This document shows positions 27,222 to 39,202 of a DNA stretch of 64,000 nucleotides, one piece after another; within the stretch, counting starts at the first letter, position 1; every line of letters begins with the position of its first letter. This stretch comes from Tepidicaulis marinus (lineage in GTDB: Bacteria > Pseudomonadota > Alphaproteobacteria > Parvibaculales > Parvibaculaceae). The position numbers and the translations under genes were made by a program. Where the stretch lies: contig NZ_BBIO01000009.1 of the NCBI RefSeq assembly GCF_000739695.1, forward strand, positions 1 to 64,000. The letters are read 5' to 3'. The notes below the pieces were generated by a model. The model made no database searches. It worked only from the letters and a program-made list of their open reading frames with translations, and was not told the DNA's origin.

Positions 27222-28097
27222 TTATTGCGGCGCGATCGCCGGGCGCGAGGAACCGCCATCCGCACCGACAATCTCGATTGTCGCATCGTTGCGCAACTTT
27301 TCTATGAGGGCTTTCCCCTCTTCCTGAAGGAACTGCGCCGTCAGCTCGTCCTTCACCTCTTCAAAGGTGGGCTTGGGCTGCGGACGGCGGTCTTCCAGCT
27401 TGATGACATGCCAGCCGAACTGCGTTTCCACCGGCTCGGAAATCTCGCCCGGCTTCAGCTTGAAGGCTGCCTCGGCAAAAGGCTCGACCATGTCGGCCTT
27501 GACGAAATAGCCGAGATCGCCGCCATTCTCGCCGCTTGGCCCGGTGGATTTTTCCGCCGCCACCTCTTCGAAGGCTTTGCCGCCTTCAATCTCGGCGATC
27601 ACCTCGCGCGCTTGCCCCTCGCTTGCCACGAGAATGTGCCGGGCGCGCACTTCGTCTTCAGGTTCCCGGGCCGCGATCTCCTGCTGGTAATACTCTTTCA
27701 GCGCCGCGTCCGTCGCCTTGCCGGAAATCAGCTGCGTCCAGTAAACGTCCCGCAGGGCCTTTTCCTTGTAATAGTCCACGCGGCGCTGCACCGAGGGATC
27801 GTCCTCCAGGCCTTTTTCCTCGGCCTGTTGGGAGAGGATTTTCCGGTCGATCAGCATGCTCAGAAGATATTGAAAGCGCACATTCTGCGGCAGCTGGTCG
27901 AGCACCCCGCCCAGTTCCTCTTCGGCAAGGGCCAGATCGGAGAACATGATCGCCTCGCCGTTAACCTTGGCAACCGCCTGATCGGCGCTTTCCCCGGCTG
28001 GGGCGGGCTCCTGAGCCAGTGCCGGCGCGATGAGAGGGGCGTGAACCATGCCCGCCGTGATCCCCGCTGCCAGTGCCGATGCTAGTAAGAGCCGCAT
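27222..28097 (-). CDS. Periplasmic parvulin-type peptidyl-prolyl isomerase
   Basis: A 291-aa SurA/PpiC-like foldase. It has a signal peptide (MRLLLASALAAGITAGMVHA, cleavage near ALAQE at 29), an N-terminal helical SurA-N-like domain and a rotamase domain (about 140-235: RARHILV, GGDLGYF, FGWHVIKL). It should help outer-membrane proteins fold after Sec export, apt beside secA, which is divergent. GGAAGG upstream of ATG. It is the first gene of the argJ-mutT-flp run. Confidence 0.92.
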   Translation of the reverse strand: MRLLLASALAAGITAGMVHAPLIAPALAQEPAPAGESADQAVAKVNGEAIMFSDLALAEEELGGVLDQLPQNVRFQYLLSMLIDRKILSQQAEEKGLEDDPSVQRRVDYYKEKALRDVYWTQLISGKATDAALKEYYQQEIAAREPEDEVRARHILVASEGQAREVIAEIEGGKAFEEVAAEKSTGPSGENGGDLGYFVKADMVEPFAEAAFKLKPGEISEPVETQFGWHVIKLEDRRPQPKPTFEEVKDELTAQFLQEEGKALIEKLRNDATIEIVGADGGSSRPAIAPQ

Positions 28098-28243
28098 GCC
28101 GATCCTTCCCGGCGGAAAACCGCCAAAGCCGATAAACTGTTTGATACACCCTGTTACCAGCCTTTCGGGCCGCTGAGAAATGAATCTGCCGTAATTTTAG
28201 AGATTTAGAGCCCGAAAGCGCACCTCTGCGGCAGGCGGTGACA

Positions 28244-28272
28244 TTGACAGGTTAAGCCCCCAGCCCTTACAT
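28244..28272 (+). promoter_or_regulatory. Candidate secA promoter
   Basis: TTGACA at 28244-28249, then 17 bp, then TTACAT at 28267-28272, about 95 bp before the secA ATG in the divergent spacer 28098-28366. The -35 is perfect but the -10 matches only three of six, so this is a weak call. Confidence 0.3.
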
Positions 28273-28366
28273 GCTTGCCTACGTAATTCTGCCGTAAAGC
28301 GCCTTTAGAAACAGGCGCTCCGGCATCAGGGGGCGCCCGCCCCCGAGAGAATGAGGTTAATACCCA

Positions 28367-31087
<2,721 letters not shown>

Positions 31088-31098
31088 CGGCACAGACC

Positions 31099-31752
31099 TC
31101 ACGCGCCGGACTTGGCGGCAAAAGGATAGGCTTCAAGAGAAAACGCGGTGGCCGCAAGGCTATCGCGTTTTTTCATGCGCGCCCACCAGGCGGCAAGCGC
31201 GCGCCGCTCTTCCATCAAGGCAAGGCCTTGGCGGGTCTGCATCAGATAATCCATCATCGGCGCGAAGTGGCAATCGGCGAGGCTGAAACGATCCCCCACA
31301 AGCCAATCACCGCCCCCATAATGGCCGGCAAAAGCGCTGAGCGATTTGGCAAGCCGCGCTTCCATGCGCTCGCTCAGCATGTCGTCCGGCCAGCCGCCCG
31401 CAAGCGGCGCGAAGACCTGCTGCGTCACAAGCTCACGGATATCGGGCCAGATGTAATGATCGAGCATGGCGATGGCAGCGCGCACCTGGGCGCGGCCCGC
31501 CGCATCGTCCGGCAGAAGCGCCGGCCCGCCCGCCGCCTCTTCAAGATAAAGGCAGATGGGCCCGGTCTCGAAAAACCGCTGGCCGTTATGGGCAAGCACC
31601 GGCACCTTGGCGAAAGGATGGGCGCTTTGGCCCATCCCCTCTGAGATAAAGTCGATCTCCTCGAACTCATAGGCGAGCGCCTTTTCCTCCAGCACCAGCC
31701 GCACGATCCGCGTATAGGCGCTATAGGCGGCGCCGTGCAGCGTCAGGCTCAT
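31099..31752 (-). CDS. Glutathione S-transferase family protein
   Basis: A 217-aa GST: thioredoxin-like N-domain (about 1-78, LHGAAYSAYTRIVRLVLEEK, VPVLAHNGQRFFETGPICLYL with the ESxAI-like ETGPI glutathione motif) and helical C-domain. It probably conjugates glutathione to electrophiles. The ATG overlaps the stop of the upstream MFS gene by 4 bp (ATGA), so the two are co-expressed. Proximity to epoxide hydrolases suggests work on epoxides, by inference. Confidence 0.92.
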   Translation of the reverse strand: MSLTLHGAAYSAYTRIVRLVLEEKALAYEFEEIDFISEGMGQSAHPFAKVPVLAHNGQRFFETGPICLYLEEAAGGPALLPDDAAGRAQVRAAIAMLDHYIWPDIRELVTQQVFAPLAGGWPDDMLSERMEARLAKSLSAFAGHYGGGDWLVGDRFSLADCHFAPMMDYLMQTRQGLALMEERRALAAWWARMKKRDSLAATAFSLEAYPFAAKSGA

Positions 31753-33104
31753 GCGCCTGCCTGCTGCTCGAATTTCAGCCGCTGGCCCGCCGCCCAATAA
31801 TGATAGGCCGCCCAGATGTTGAGCATCGCCGTGCCGAAAAGCGCCCAGCGCAACGAGTCCACGCCAAGGCCGTAATCGGCGCGCAACACATCGGAAATAA
31901 TGCCCACAACCTGCGGCCCAAGGCCGAGGCCGATCAGATTGAGGATAAAGAGCATCACGGCGGAGGCGAGCGCGCGCTGGCGCAGCGGTGTCAGCGTTTG
32001 GATCATCGCGAAGGATGGGCCGAGATAGAAGGCGCCGAGCAGCGCGATCGGCACATAGAGCACCCAAAGAATGGAAACATCGATCCCGCCGATGCTGAAA
32101 GCGGCGAAATTGTCGATGAGATAGAAAACCGCGATGAAAGGCACGGCAGCAAGCTTGGCAATGGCCACGACCCAGGTGTTCCAGCGCACATCCTTCTTGG
32201 CAAGATGGTCGGTCAGCTTGCCGCCGATCAGCGCGCCGAGCCCGCCCACAACGCCGACAAGCGGGGCAAGCCAGGTGCCCACTTCCGCCGGTGACATGCC
32301 GTGCGTGCGGATCAGGAAGGCCGGCCCCCAGGCAATGCCGCCATAGCCGACGAACGAGGTGAGCGTGACCCCGATCACCACATGGCGCGCGGCAATCTTG
32401 CTCCAAAGATGATGAAAGCCCGCCTTGATCATGCCGGTGAAAAGAGTGAGCGTCATCGGCGGATGGGCTTCCTGCTCGCCCGCCCCTTCCGAATGGCCGC
32501 GCGGCGGCTCGACCAGCGTGTAGCGCACGAGCAGCGCGATAAGAACGCCGGGCAGGCCGACCACGAAGAACGCCATGCGCCAGCCGTAAAGCTCCGTCAC
32601 CCAGCCGCCGACGAAAAGCCCGATCATCACGCCGAGATAAACCCCGAGCGAATAGATCGCCATGGCCCCCGCCCGTTCGGTAGGTCCGTAAAGATCGGCA
32701 ATCATGGAATGGGAAGGCGGGCTCGAGCCTGCCTCGCCGATCCCAACCCCGATACGGGCAAGAGCGAGCGTCCAAAAATTATTGGCCAGGCCGCACAGCG
32801 CCGTCATCACAGACCAGATGGCAATGGCCCCGGAAATAATGTTGCGCCTGTTGCTGCGGTCCGCCCAGATGGCGATGGGAATACCGAGCGTGGCGTAGAA
32901 AAGCGCAAAGGCGATGCCGCTCAAAAACCCGATTTGCGTATCGGAGAGCAGGAGGTCCGCTTTCAGCGGCTCGACCAGGATGCCGACAATATTGCGGTCC
33001 ACATGGCTCGATGTGTAGCCGAGCACCAGAATGCCGAGCGCATAAGACCGGTATCCCGGCGTAATCTTGTCGGCCGGTGACACCGGCGCCGTTTCTTGAG
33101 CCAT
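31749..33104 (-). CDS. MFS transporter, spinster-like
   Basis: A 451-aa inner-membrane carrier with 12 predicted spans. Motif A-like GIPIAIWADRSNRRNI after TM2 and RIGVGIGEAGSSPPSHSMIADL near TM4 are characteristic of the spinster-type (Spns) major facilitators found in sphingomonads and relatives, often near degradation genes. Substrate unknown. It forms a two-gene unit with the GST and is divergent from the epoxide hydrolases. Confidence 0.9.
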   Translation of the reverse strand: MAQETAPVSPADKITPGYRSYALGILVLGYTSSHVDRNIVGILVEPLKADLLLSDTQIGFLSGIAFALFYATLGIPIAIWADRSNRRNIISGAIAIWSVMTALCGLANNFWTLALARIGVGIGEAGSSPPSHSMIADLYGPTERAGAMAIYSLGVYLGVMIGLFVGGWVTELYGWRMAFFVVGLPGVLIALLVRYTLVEPPRGHSEGAGEQEAHPPMTLTLFTGMIKAGFHHLWSKIAARHVVIGVTLTSFVGYGGIAWGPAFLIRTHGMSPAEVGTWLAPLVGVVGGLGALIGGKLTDHLAKKDVRWNTWVVAIAKLAAVPFIAVFYLIDNFAAFSIGGIDVSILWVLYVPIALLGAFYLGPSFAMIQTLTPLRQRALASAVMLFILNLIGLGLGPQVVGIISDVLRADYGLGVDSLRWALFGTAMLNIWAAYHYWAAGQRLKFEQQAGA

Positions 33105-33229
33105 CTCCTACCCCGCCTCGATTTTTCAAATTCTTGTTGCGGGCAATCTATCTGCTTGTTGCCGCGGCGACAATCGGCCATTCGCCTTTTGCCGGGCCGG
33201 ACGATGCGGAAAACCGCTCTCTGGCTTTG

Positions 33230-33258
33230 TTTGCACCGCGCGGCACGGCTGTCATAAT
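33230..33258 (+). promoter_or_regulatory. Candidate promoter of the epoxide hydrolase operon
   Basis: TTTGCA (33230-33235), 17 bp, CATAAT (33253-33258; five of six to TATAAT). The ATG of the first epoxide hydrolase is 38 bp further on, a reasonable leader length. Confidence 0.45.
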
Positions 33259-33296
33259 GCGCGCCAACAAACAATAAGGTCAGCAGGAGAGCGCTC

Positions 33297-34481
33297 ATGA
33301 CATCCCCCGTTCCCTTCAAGGTCGATATTCCGCAAAACGTCATTGACGGCATCCTGGCCAAGGTCCGCCAATATGAGTGGCATGAAATGCCAATTATCGA
33401 AGATGGCGGCGACCGCTGGGCCTATGGCACGGACATGGCCTATATGAAAGAGCTGTGCGAGTACTGGACGCACCGCTATGACTGGCGCGCCTTCGAAACG
33501 AAGCTCAATGCCTTTCCCCAGTTCAAAACCGAAATCGACGGCCAGGAAATTCACTTCCTGCATGTCAAAGGCTCGGGCGCCAATCCGCAGCCCGTTCTTC
33601 TCACCCATGGCTGGCCGGGCTCGGTGCTGGAATTTTACGATGTGATCGAACCTTTGGCGCATCCGGAAAAATTCGGCGGCAAGGCCGAAGAAGGGCTCAC
33701 GCTGATCGTGCCGTCCCTTCCCGGCTACGGCTTTTCCGGCAAACCGAAAAAACCCGTCGGGCCGAAATTCACCGCCGCGCTCTGGGATAAGCTCATGCGC
33801 GATGTCTTGGGCTATGACACTTATATCGCCCAGGGCGGCGACTGGGGCTCTGTCGTCACCGGCTGGCTGGGCTATGAGCACGGGGTGAACAAAGGCGGCG
33901 GCTGCAAGGCCATTCACCTCAACATGTACGGCGTGCGCGCGCCCGCCTTGCCCGAAACGGACGAAGAAAAGAAATGGGCCGAAGGGGCGGCCTTCATGTT
34001 CGAAATGGAAGGGGCCTATTTGCGTTTGCAAATGACCAAACCCCAATCGCTTTCTTACGCGATGATGGACAGCCCCGTCGGGGCGGCCGCCTGGATCGTG
34101 GAAAAATTCGCGACCTGGGGCGACACGCGCGGACCGGACGGCACAGTCCATATCGAGCATGCTTTTTCAAAAGACACGCTCCTCACCAACATCATGATCT
34201 ATCTCGTCACCCGCACCTTCAACACGGCAACCTGGTATTACCGCGGCATGTTCGAGGAAGGCGGCACGAACATGGCGCCGGGCACCTCTGTGGCCGTGCC
34301 CACCGGCATTGCCAATTACCCGAAGGAACTTTTCACCTTCCCGCCCCGTTCGATGGTGGAGAAGGGATATAATGTCGTTCACTGGTCCGAGTTCGAAAAA
34401 GGCGGCCACTTCGCGGCACTGGAGGAAGGCAAAACCTTCACCCAGGACTTGCAGGCATTCATCGCCAAGCTCGCAGACTGA
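33297..34481 (+). CDS. Epoxide hydrolase (EHN-type), first copy
   Basis: A 394-aa alpha/beta hydrolase with the N-terminal EHN lid domain (PFKVDIPQNVIDGILAKV...YGTDMAYMKELCEYW). Catalytic set: oxyanion motif HGWPGS, nucleophile D182 in GGDWGS, and H371 in GGHFAAL. It should open epoxides to diols, as microsomal-type and juvenile-hormone epoxide hydrolases do. AGGAG precedes the ATG. The second copy starts 59 bp downstream and differs enough to imply an old duplication. Confidence 0.92.
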   Translation: MTSPVPFKVDIPQNVIDGILAKVRQYEWHEMPIIEDGGDRWAYGTDMAYMKELCEYWTHRYDWRAFETKLNAFPQFKTEIDGQEIHFLHVKGSGANPQPVLLTHGWPGSVLEFYDVIEPLAHPEKFGGKAEEGLTLIVPSLPGYGFSGKPKKPVGPKFTAALWDKLMRDVLGYDTYIAQGGDWGSVVTGWLGYEHGVNKGGGCKAIHLNMYGVRAPALPETDEEKKWAEGAAFMFEMEGAYLRLQMTKPQSLSYAMMDSPVGAAAWIVEKFATWGDTRGPDGTVHIEHAFSKDTLLTNIMIYLVTRTFNTATWYYRGMFEEGGTNMAPGTSVAVPTGIANYPKELFTFPPRSMVEKGYNVVHWSEFEKGGHFAALEEGKTFTQDLQAFIAKLAD

Positions 34482-34540
34482 GCCGCCGAGCCTGCGCCTA
34501 TCTGATATGGAAACAGCTGGACCGCCAAAGGAAGAGCGTC

Positions 34541-35734
34541 ATGACCCATCCCGTCATTCCCGCCGACCCCTTCACCATTCACGTCTCGGACGGGGAAATC
34601 GCGGACCTGAAAGCGCGGCTCGCCCAGACCCGCTTGCCGAACGAGCCGGATGGGAACGAGAATTGGGACTACGGCACCAATCTTAGCTACATGGAGCGGC
34701 TGCTGACCTATTGGCGCGATGACTTCGATTGGCGCAAACAGGAAGCCTGGCTCAATACCTTCAAGCAGTACCGCGCGACGATCACGGATGAGGACGGGGC
34801 CGATCATGAAATCCATTTCATCTATGAGCGTTCCTCGCAGCCGGGCGCCATTCCGCTGATCATGACCCATGGCTGGCCCTCCACCTTCCGCGAATTTCTG
34901 GATGTCGTGGACCGGCTTGCCCATCCGCAAACCTACGGTGCGGAGGGTCCCGCCTTCGACGTGATCGTGCCCTCGCTCATCGGCTACGGCTTTTCCTCAA
35001 AGCCGGCGCAGCCCATCGGCCCCGCCGCCATTGCCGAGCTTTGGCACAAGCTCATGACCGACGTGCTGGGTTATGACAAATATGCCGCCCAGGCCGGTGA
35101 CTGGGGCAGCTTCGTCACCTCGCGCCTTGCCCTGCAACATGCCGAAAGCCTGCTCGCCATTCACCTGACCATGTTGCCGCTGCGCCCGGATGTGAAAGAC
35201 AAACCCGTGACGGAAGAAGAAGCGGCCTGGATCAAGGAAATGCAGGCCTGGTGGCGCCAGGAGGAAGGTTACCGTTCCATCCAATCCACCAAACCCATGG
35301 CGCTTGCTTTCGGCCTCCACGATTCGCCCGCCGGTCTTGCCGGCTGGCTCGCGGATAAATATTACCGCCTCGGCGATATCGACAAATCCCACCCTTGGGA
35401 GGGTATGGAAGCACGCTTTCCCATGGACACGATCCTGACCCAGTTTTCCATCTACTGGTTCACCGGCACCATCAATTCCGCCAACACGCTTTATAAGGCG
35501 GGACCGGCGGAAAATTCCAACCGCTTGAAGCGGGGTGAAAAGGTCACCGTGCCCACCGCCTATAGCGAATATCCGATGGACACGCTCCCCCTTACCCCGC
35601 AAAGCTGGGCCGAGCGCGGCTATAATCTGAAGCGCTTTAAAATCATGGAGCGCGGCGGCCACTTTGCCGCGATGGAAGAACCGGAACTTTTTGCAGACGA
35701 CGTGCGCGCTGCCTTCAAAGAATTACTCGGGTAG
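34541..35734 (+). CDS. Epoxide hydrolase (EHN-type), second copy
   Basis: A 397-aa paralogue of the preceding gene, with the same layout: EHN domain, HGWPST (Gly-Ser changed to Ser-Thr compared with the first copy), nucleophile D187 in AGDWGS and H374 in GGHFAAM. The altered oxyanion loop and lid suggest a different substrate. AAGGAAG precedes the ATG. The SLC13-type permease begins 12 bp after its stop, so the three genes look like one operon. Confidence 0.92.
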   Translation: MTHPVIPADPFTIHVSDGEIADLKARLAQTRLPNEPDGNENWDYGTNLSYMERLLTYWRDDFDWRKQEAWLNTFKQYRATITDEDGADHEIHFIYERSSQPGAIPLIMTHGWPSTFREFLDVVDRLAHPQTYGAEGPAFDVIVPSLIGYGFSSKPAQPIGPAAIAELWHKLMTDVLGYDKYAAQAGDWGSFVTSRLALQHAESLLAIHLTMLPLRPDVKDKPVTEEEAAWIKEMQAWWRQEEGYRSIQSTKPMALAFGLHDSPAGLAGWLADKYYRLGDIDKSHPWEGMEARFPMDTILTQFSIYWFTGTINSANTLYKAGPAENSNRLKRGEKVTVPTAYSEYPMDTLPLTPQSWAERGYNLKRFKIMERGGHFAAMEEPELFADDVRAAFKELLG

Positions 35735-35746
35735 ATCGGGGCACAC

Positions 35747-37534
35747 ATGACAATCGAGCAGATGATCGCGCTGGGGCTGCTCATTCTGGCGCTGACCCTC
35801 TTCATTTGGGGCAAGCTGCGCCATGATATCGTGGCGCTGATCGTCATGATCGGCACGGGCTTGAGCGGCCTTGTGCCGCCCGATGCGCTGGTGGAAGGCT
35901 TCGGCCATCCCGCCGTGATCACCGTCGCCGCCGTGCTTGTCGTCAGCCGGGCCCTCAAGAACGCAGGCACGGTCGACATCATCGCCCGCTATATCGGCCC
36001 TTTCACGAAAACCTCGTTCAGCCAAATGGCGGTGCTGACAGGGGTTTGCGCGCTGGCCTCGGCCTTCATGAACAATGTCGGCGCGCTCGCCGTCCTCTTG
36101 CCCGTCGCCCTTGCCAGCGCCGAGGAACGCGGCCGCCCGCCTGCCCTGCTGCTGATGCCGCTCGCCTTCGGCTCGATCTTAGGCGGCATGATGACGCTGA
36201 TCGGCACGCCGCCCAATATCATCATCTCCTCCTTCCGCGCCGAGGCAATGGGCGCGCCATACACCATGTTCGATTTTTCTTACGTAGGCGCTCCCGTCGC
36301 ATTGGTCGGCCTTTTCTTCATCACGCTGATCGGCTGGCGGCTTATTCCGAAGGAGCGCAAAGGCGGCGTCTTCGGCGATGCGCTGTTTCATATCGACGAT
36401 TATGTCGTTGAAGCGCGCGTGCGCGAAAAAAGCAAGCTCATCGGCAAACGCATGGTGCATCTGGAAAGCATGACGGGCGAGGAAATTTCCGCCACCGGCA
36501 AGGTGGGCCCGGACGGGCAGATCGAAACGCCAGATCCCTGGCGCACCATCAATCACAACGACATTCTCATCCTGCGCGCCGACCCGAAGGATCTGGAACC
36601 CTGGATCGACGAGCTGGGCCTCGAGCTCATCACCGACCGCTCGAAAAGCGCCATCCAAAGCGAAAAGGAGCGGGGCGAAGCGCTGCATCTGAGCGAGGCG
36701 ATCGTCTCACCCGATTCCATGCTGCTCGGGCGCAGCGCCGCCTCCATCGAACGGCGCTCCGGTTACCAGCTCTCGCTGATCGCGCTGGCGCGCAAAAGCG
36801 AGCCGGTGCGCCGGCGCCTGCATAATGTGCGCTTTCAGGCAGGTGACGTATTGCTGCTGCAGCAGCGCGGCGAACAGCAGCTCGATCTCATTCAGGAAAT
36901 GGGCCTCTTGCCGCTGCCCGAACGCGGGCTGAGCCTCGGCCAGCCGCGCAAGGCGCTGACCGCCGTGCTGATTTTCGCCGGCTGCATCGCGCTTTCCATG
37001 CTCGGCATCCTGCCCATCGCCGTCGCCTTCATCACCGCCATCGTCGCCTATTTGCTGCTCGATATTCTCAATCTGCGCGAGCTTTATTCTTACATCGACT
37101 GGCCCGTCATCGTGCTTTTGGGCGGCATGATCCCGCTCGGCACGGCGCTGGAGGCCTCGGGCACCACCGCGCTTCTTGCCGGCAGCCTGCTCGAGCTGAC
37201 GGGAAATCTGCCGGCCTGGTGCATCATCGCACTTTTGATGGTGGTGACGATGTTCCTCTCCGATTTGATGAACAACGCCGCCACCGCCCTGATCATGGCC
37301 CCGCTTGCCATCGCCATTGCCGGCGGCATGGGCGTCAATCCCGATCCCTTGTTGATGAGCGTCGCCATCGGCGCAAGCTGCGCGTTCCTGACGCCCATCG
37401 GCCACCAGTCCAACACGCTCGTCATGGCGCCGGGGGGATATCGCTTCGGGGATTATTGGCGGCTCGGCCTGCCGCTGGAGGTGCTGATCGTCGCCGTCGC
37501 CGTGCCGCTGCTCATGGTATTCTGGCCGCTTTAG
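35747..37534 (+). CDS. SLC13/DASS-type permease with two RCK_C domains
   Basis: A 595-aa transporter of the divalent-anion:Na+ symporter class. Hydrophobic halves (about 1-200 and 395-595) each contain the conserved loops NNVGALAVLLPVAL / GTPPNIIIS and LMNNAATALI / TPIGHQSNTLV. Between them are two TrkA_C (RCK_C) domains, about 210-300 and 315-390. Such proteins import sulfate or dicarboxylates. Being 12 bp after an epoxide hydrolase it may bring in acids related to that pathway, which is inference. Confidence 0.92.
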   Translation: MTIEQMIALGLLILALTLFIWGKLRHDIVALIVMIGTGLSGLVPPDALVEGFGHPAVITVAAVLVVSRALKNAGTVDIIARYIGPFTKTSFSQMAVLTGVCALASAFMNNVGALAVLLPVALASAEERGRPPALLLMPLAFGSILGGMMTLIGTPPNIIISSFRAEAMGAPYTMFDFSYVGAPVALVGLFFITLIGWRLIPKERKGGVFGDALFHIDDYVVEARVREKSKLIGKRMVHLESMTGEEISATGKVGPDGQIETPDPWRTINHNDILILRADPKDLEPWIDELGLELITDRSKSAIQSEKERGEALHLSEAIVSPDSMLLGRSAASIERRSGYQLSLIALARKSEPVRRRLHNVRFQAGDVLLLQQRGEQQLDLIQEMGLLPLPERGLSLGQPRKALTAVLIFAGCIALSMLGILPIAVAFITAIVAYLLLDILNLRELYSYIDWPVIVLLGGMIPLGTALEASGTTALLAGSLLELTGNLPAWCIIALLMVVTMFLSDLMNNAATALIMAPLAIAIAGGMGVNPDPLLMSVAIGASCAFLTPIGHQSNTLVMAPGGYRFGDYWRLGLPLEVLIVAVAVPLLMVFWPL

Positions 37535-37558
37535 GCAGCCCGTAAGGCGCGCATAAAC

Positions 37559-38518
37559 TCAGGAAATGCCGAGCCGGCCCATGGCCATGAACTTCTCGCG
37601 GCGCTGGCGGCGGAGCGCGTCGGCATCGAGCCCGTCAAGGCCGCGCAGTTCTTCTTCGATGGCATCGCCCGTCTCGCGGATCATTTGCGCCCGCTCCCGG
37701 TGCGCCCCGCCCACGGGCTCGGGCAAGATGCGGTCGATGATACCAAGCTCCTCAAGGCTCTGGGCCGTCACCTTCATGGCGGTTGCCGCTTCCTTGGTCT
37801 TGTCGGAAGAGCGCCACAGGATGGAGCTGCATCCTTCCGGCGAGATCACCGCATAAATGGAATGTTCGAGCATCAGCACCCGGTTGCCCGCGGCGATCGC
37901 AATGGCGCCGCCCGACATGCCCTCGCCGATCACCACCGAGATCAGGGGCACGGAAAGGCCGAGGCAGCGGTCCATGGAGCGGGCAATGGCTTCGGCCACG
38001 CCGCGCTCCTCCGAGCCGATGCCGGGATAGGCACCCGCCGTATCCACCAGCGTGATCACCGGCATGTCGAAACGCTCGGCCATATCCAGGAGGCGGATGC
38101 CCTTGCGGTAGCCTTCCGGGCGCGCCATGCCGAAATTGTGGCGCATGCGCGTTTCCATATCCGAGCCTTTTTCATGGCCCATGACAACCACGGAGCGGCC
38201 GCGGAACCGGCCAAGCCCGCCGATGATCGCCGCGTCCTCCGCAAACAGGCGGTCGCCGGCAAGCGGGGTAAAGTCCTGGATGAGGTTTTTGACGTAATCG
38301 ACGAAATGCGGGCGGTTCGGATGGCGGGCGACCTGGGTCTTCTGCCAGGGGTCGAGACGGCTATAAGTGTCTTTCAGCAGCTGCGCCGCTTTGGTTTCGA
38401 GCTTGGCCACTTCATCGGAAATGCTGACCGACGGGTCCTCCTGAGCCAGGGTTTTCAGCTCTTGAACCTTGCCTTCCAGTTCAGCAATCGGCTTTTCAAA
38501 CTCAAGATAACTCAGCAT
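37559..38518 (-). CDS. accA: Acetyl-CoA carboxylase carboxyltransferase subunit alpha
   Basis: With AccD it moves the carboxyl group from biotin to acetyl-CoA, giving malonyl-CoA for fatty acids. The 319-aa product starts MLSYLEFEKPIAELEGKV and has the crotonase-like core with GEGMSGGAIAIAAGNRVLM and SPEGCSSILWR. ATG 38518 has GGGGAGCG upstream and matches the family; the longer open frame to 38785 is not conserved. Convergent with the SLC13 gene. Confidence 0.97.
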   Translation of the reverse strand: MLSYLEFEKPIAELEGKVQELKTLAQEDPSVSISDEVAKLETKAAQLLKDTYSRLDPWQKTQVARHPNRPHFVDYVKNLIQDFTPLAGDRLFAEDAAIIGGLGRFRGRSVVVMGHEKGSDMETRMRHNFGMARPEGYRKGIRLLDMAERFDMPVITLVDTAGAYPGIGSEERGVAEAIARSMDRCLGLSVPLISVVIGEGMSGGAIAIAAGNRVLMLEHSIYAVISPEGCSSILWRSSDKTKEAATAMKVTAQSLEELGIIDRILPEPVGGAHRERAQMIRETGDAIEEELRGLDGLDADALRRQRREKFMAMGRLGIS

Positions 38519-38689
38519 CGCTCCCCGCTCGCGCCATCCCGTTCCAACTGTGACAAGAGAGCCACAAATTTGCGGCACACTGGCCCGGCTTCCCCCCCTT
38601 GTCAACTGCGTTGACGCGCCGCCCTGCCCCTGCCCGTTGCCGGATTGGCCCTGCCAAAAGCCGAGCGAATAGAAGACGTTAGGGAAGGG

Positions 38690-38716
38690 CGTCACAAACC
38701 TGGCAGACGCCCCGTC
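38690..38716 (+). promoter_or_regulatory. ECF41-type promoter signature
   Basis: CGTCACA (38690-38696), 16 bp, CGTC (38713-38716). From memory, ECF41 sigma factors recognise TGTCACA at -35 and CGTC at -10 with similar spacing; this differs by one base. It lies 53 bp before the membrane-protein gene that directly precedes an ECF41-like sigma gene, where a self-controlled promoter is expected. Confidence 0.55.
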
Positions 38717-38769
38717 AACAGGAGTGCCGGCGGCTGGCGCTGGCCATGACCGATCTGGGGAGATGAGGA

Positions 38770-39198
38770 ATGCAAGAGGCCGCAACAGGAGAGCGCAGCA
38801 CGCTCATGAAACGGGGGCTGATCGCGCTTTTCGCACTCGCCGCCGCCGCAAACGGGATTTACATGCTCGCCGCCCCGCTTGCCTGGTACGGCGATATTGC
38901 CGGGGTGCCGAATACCGGCCCCTTCAACCCTCATTTTGTGCGCGATATCGGCGTTGCCTATCTCACTCAGGGCCTGCTGCTCTTCTGGGCGGCGCGCCGT
39001 CTTGCGCTTGCAACGCCTTTTCTCATCGCCGTTGCCATCTTCCTCGGCCTTCATGCCCTCCTGCATCTTTGGGATGTGGCAGCAGAGCGCCTGCCGATGG
39101 ATCATCTGATCATCGACCTGCCCGGCGTCTTCCTGCCGGTCTTTATCGCCCTCGGCCTTGCCTATTGGTGCAGAGGCGAGCGCGCGGGAGTAAGCTAA
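38770..39198 (+). CDS. Four-TM membrane protein, putative ECF41 target
   Basis: A 142-aa protein with about four membrane spans (about 13-35, 60-80, 83-105, 115-137). HFVRDIGVAYLTQGLL and HALLHLWDV are reminiscent of DUF4345/DoxX-like families but I cannot place it firmly. A second ATG at residue 13 (MKRGLI) is an alternative start; the first has GAGGA just upstream. The sigma-factor gene begins 4 bp after its stop, so they are co-transcribed. Partners of ECF41 factors are commonly the targets of the sigma factor. Confidence 0.82.
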   Translation: MQEAATGERSTLMKRGLIALFALAAAANGIYMLAAPLAWYGDIAGVPNTGPFNPHFVRDIGVAYLTQGLLLFWAARRLALATPFLIAVAIFLGLHALLHLWDVAAERLPMDHLIIDLPGVFLPVFIALGLAYWCRGERAGVS

Positions 39199-39202
39199 GG
39201 AA

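Noticed and set aside
38545-38565. Second ECF41-like TGTCACA facing accA on the minus strand
   Set aside because: The complement does contain TGTCACA, but no CGTC follows at the right distance, and accA is a housekeeping gene.
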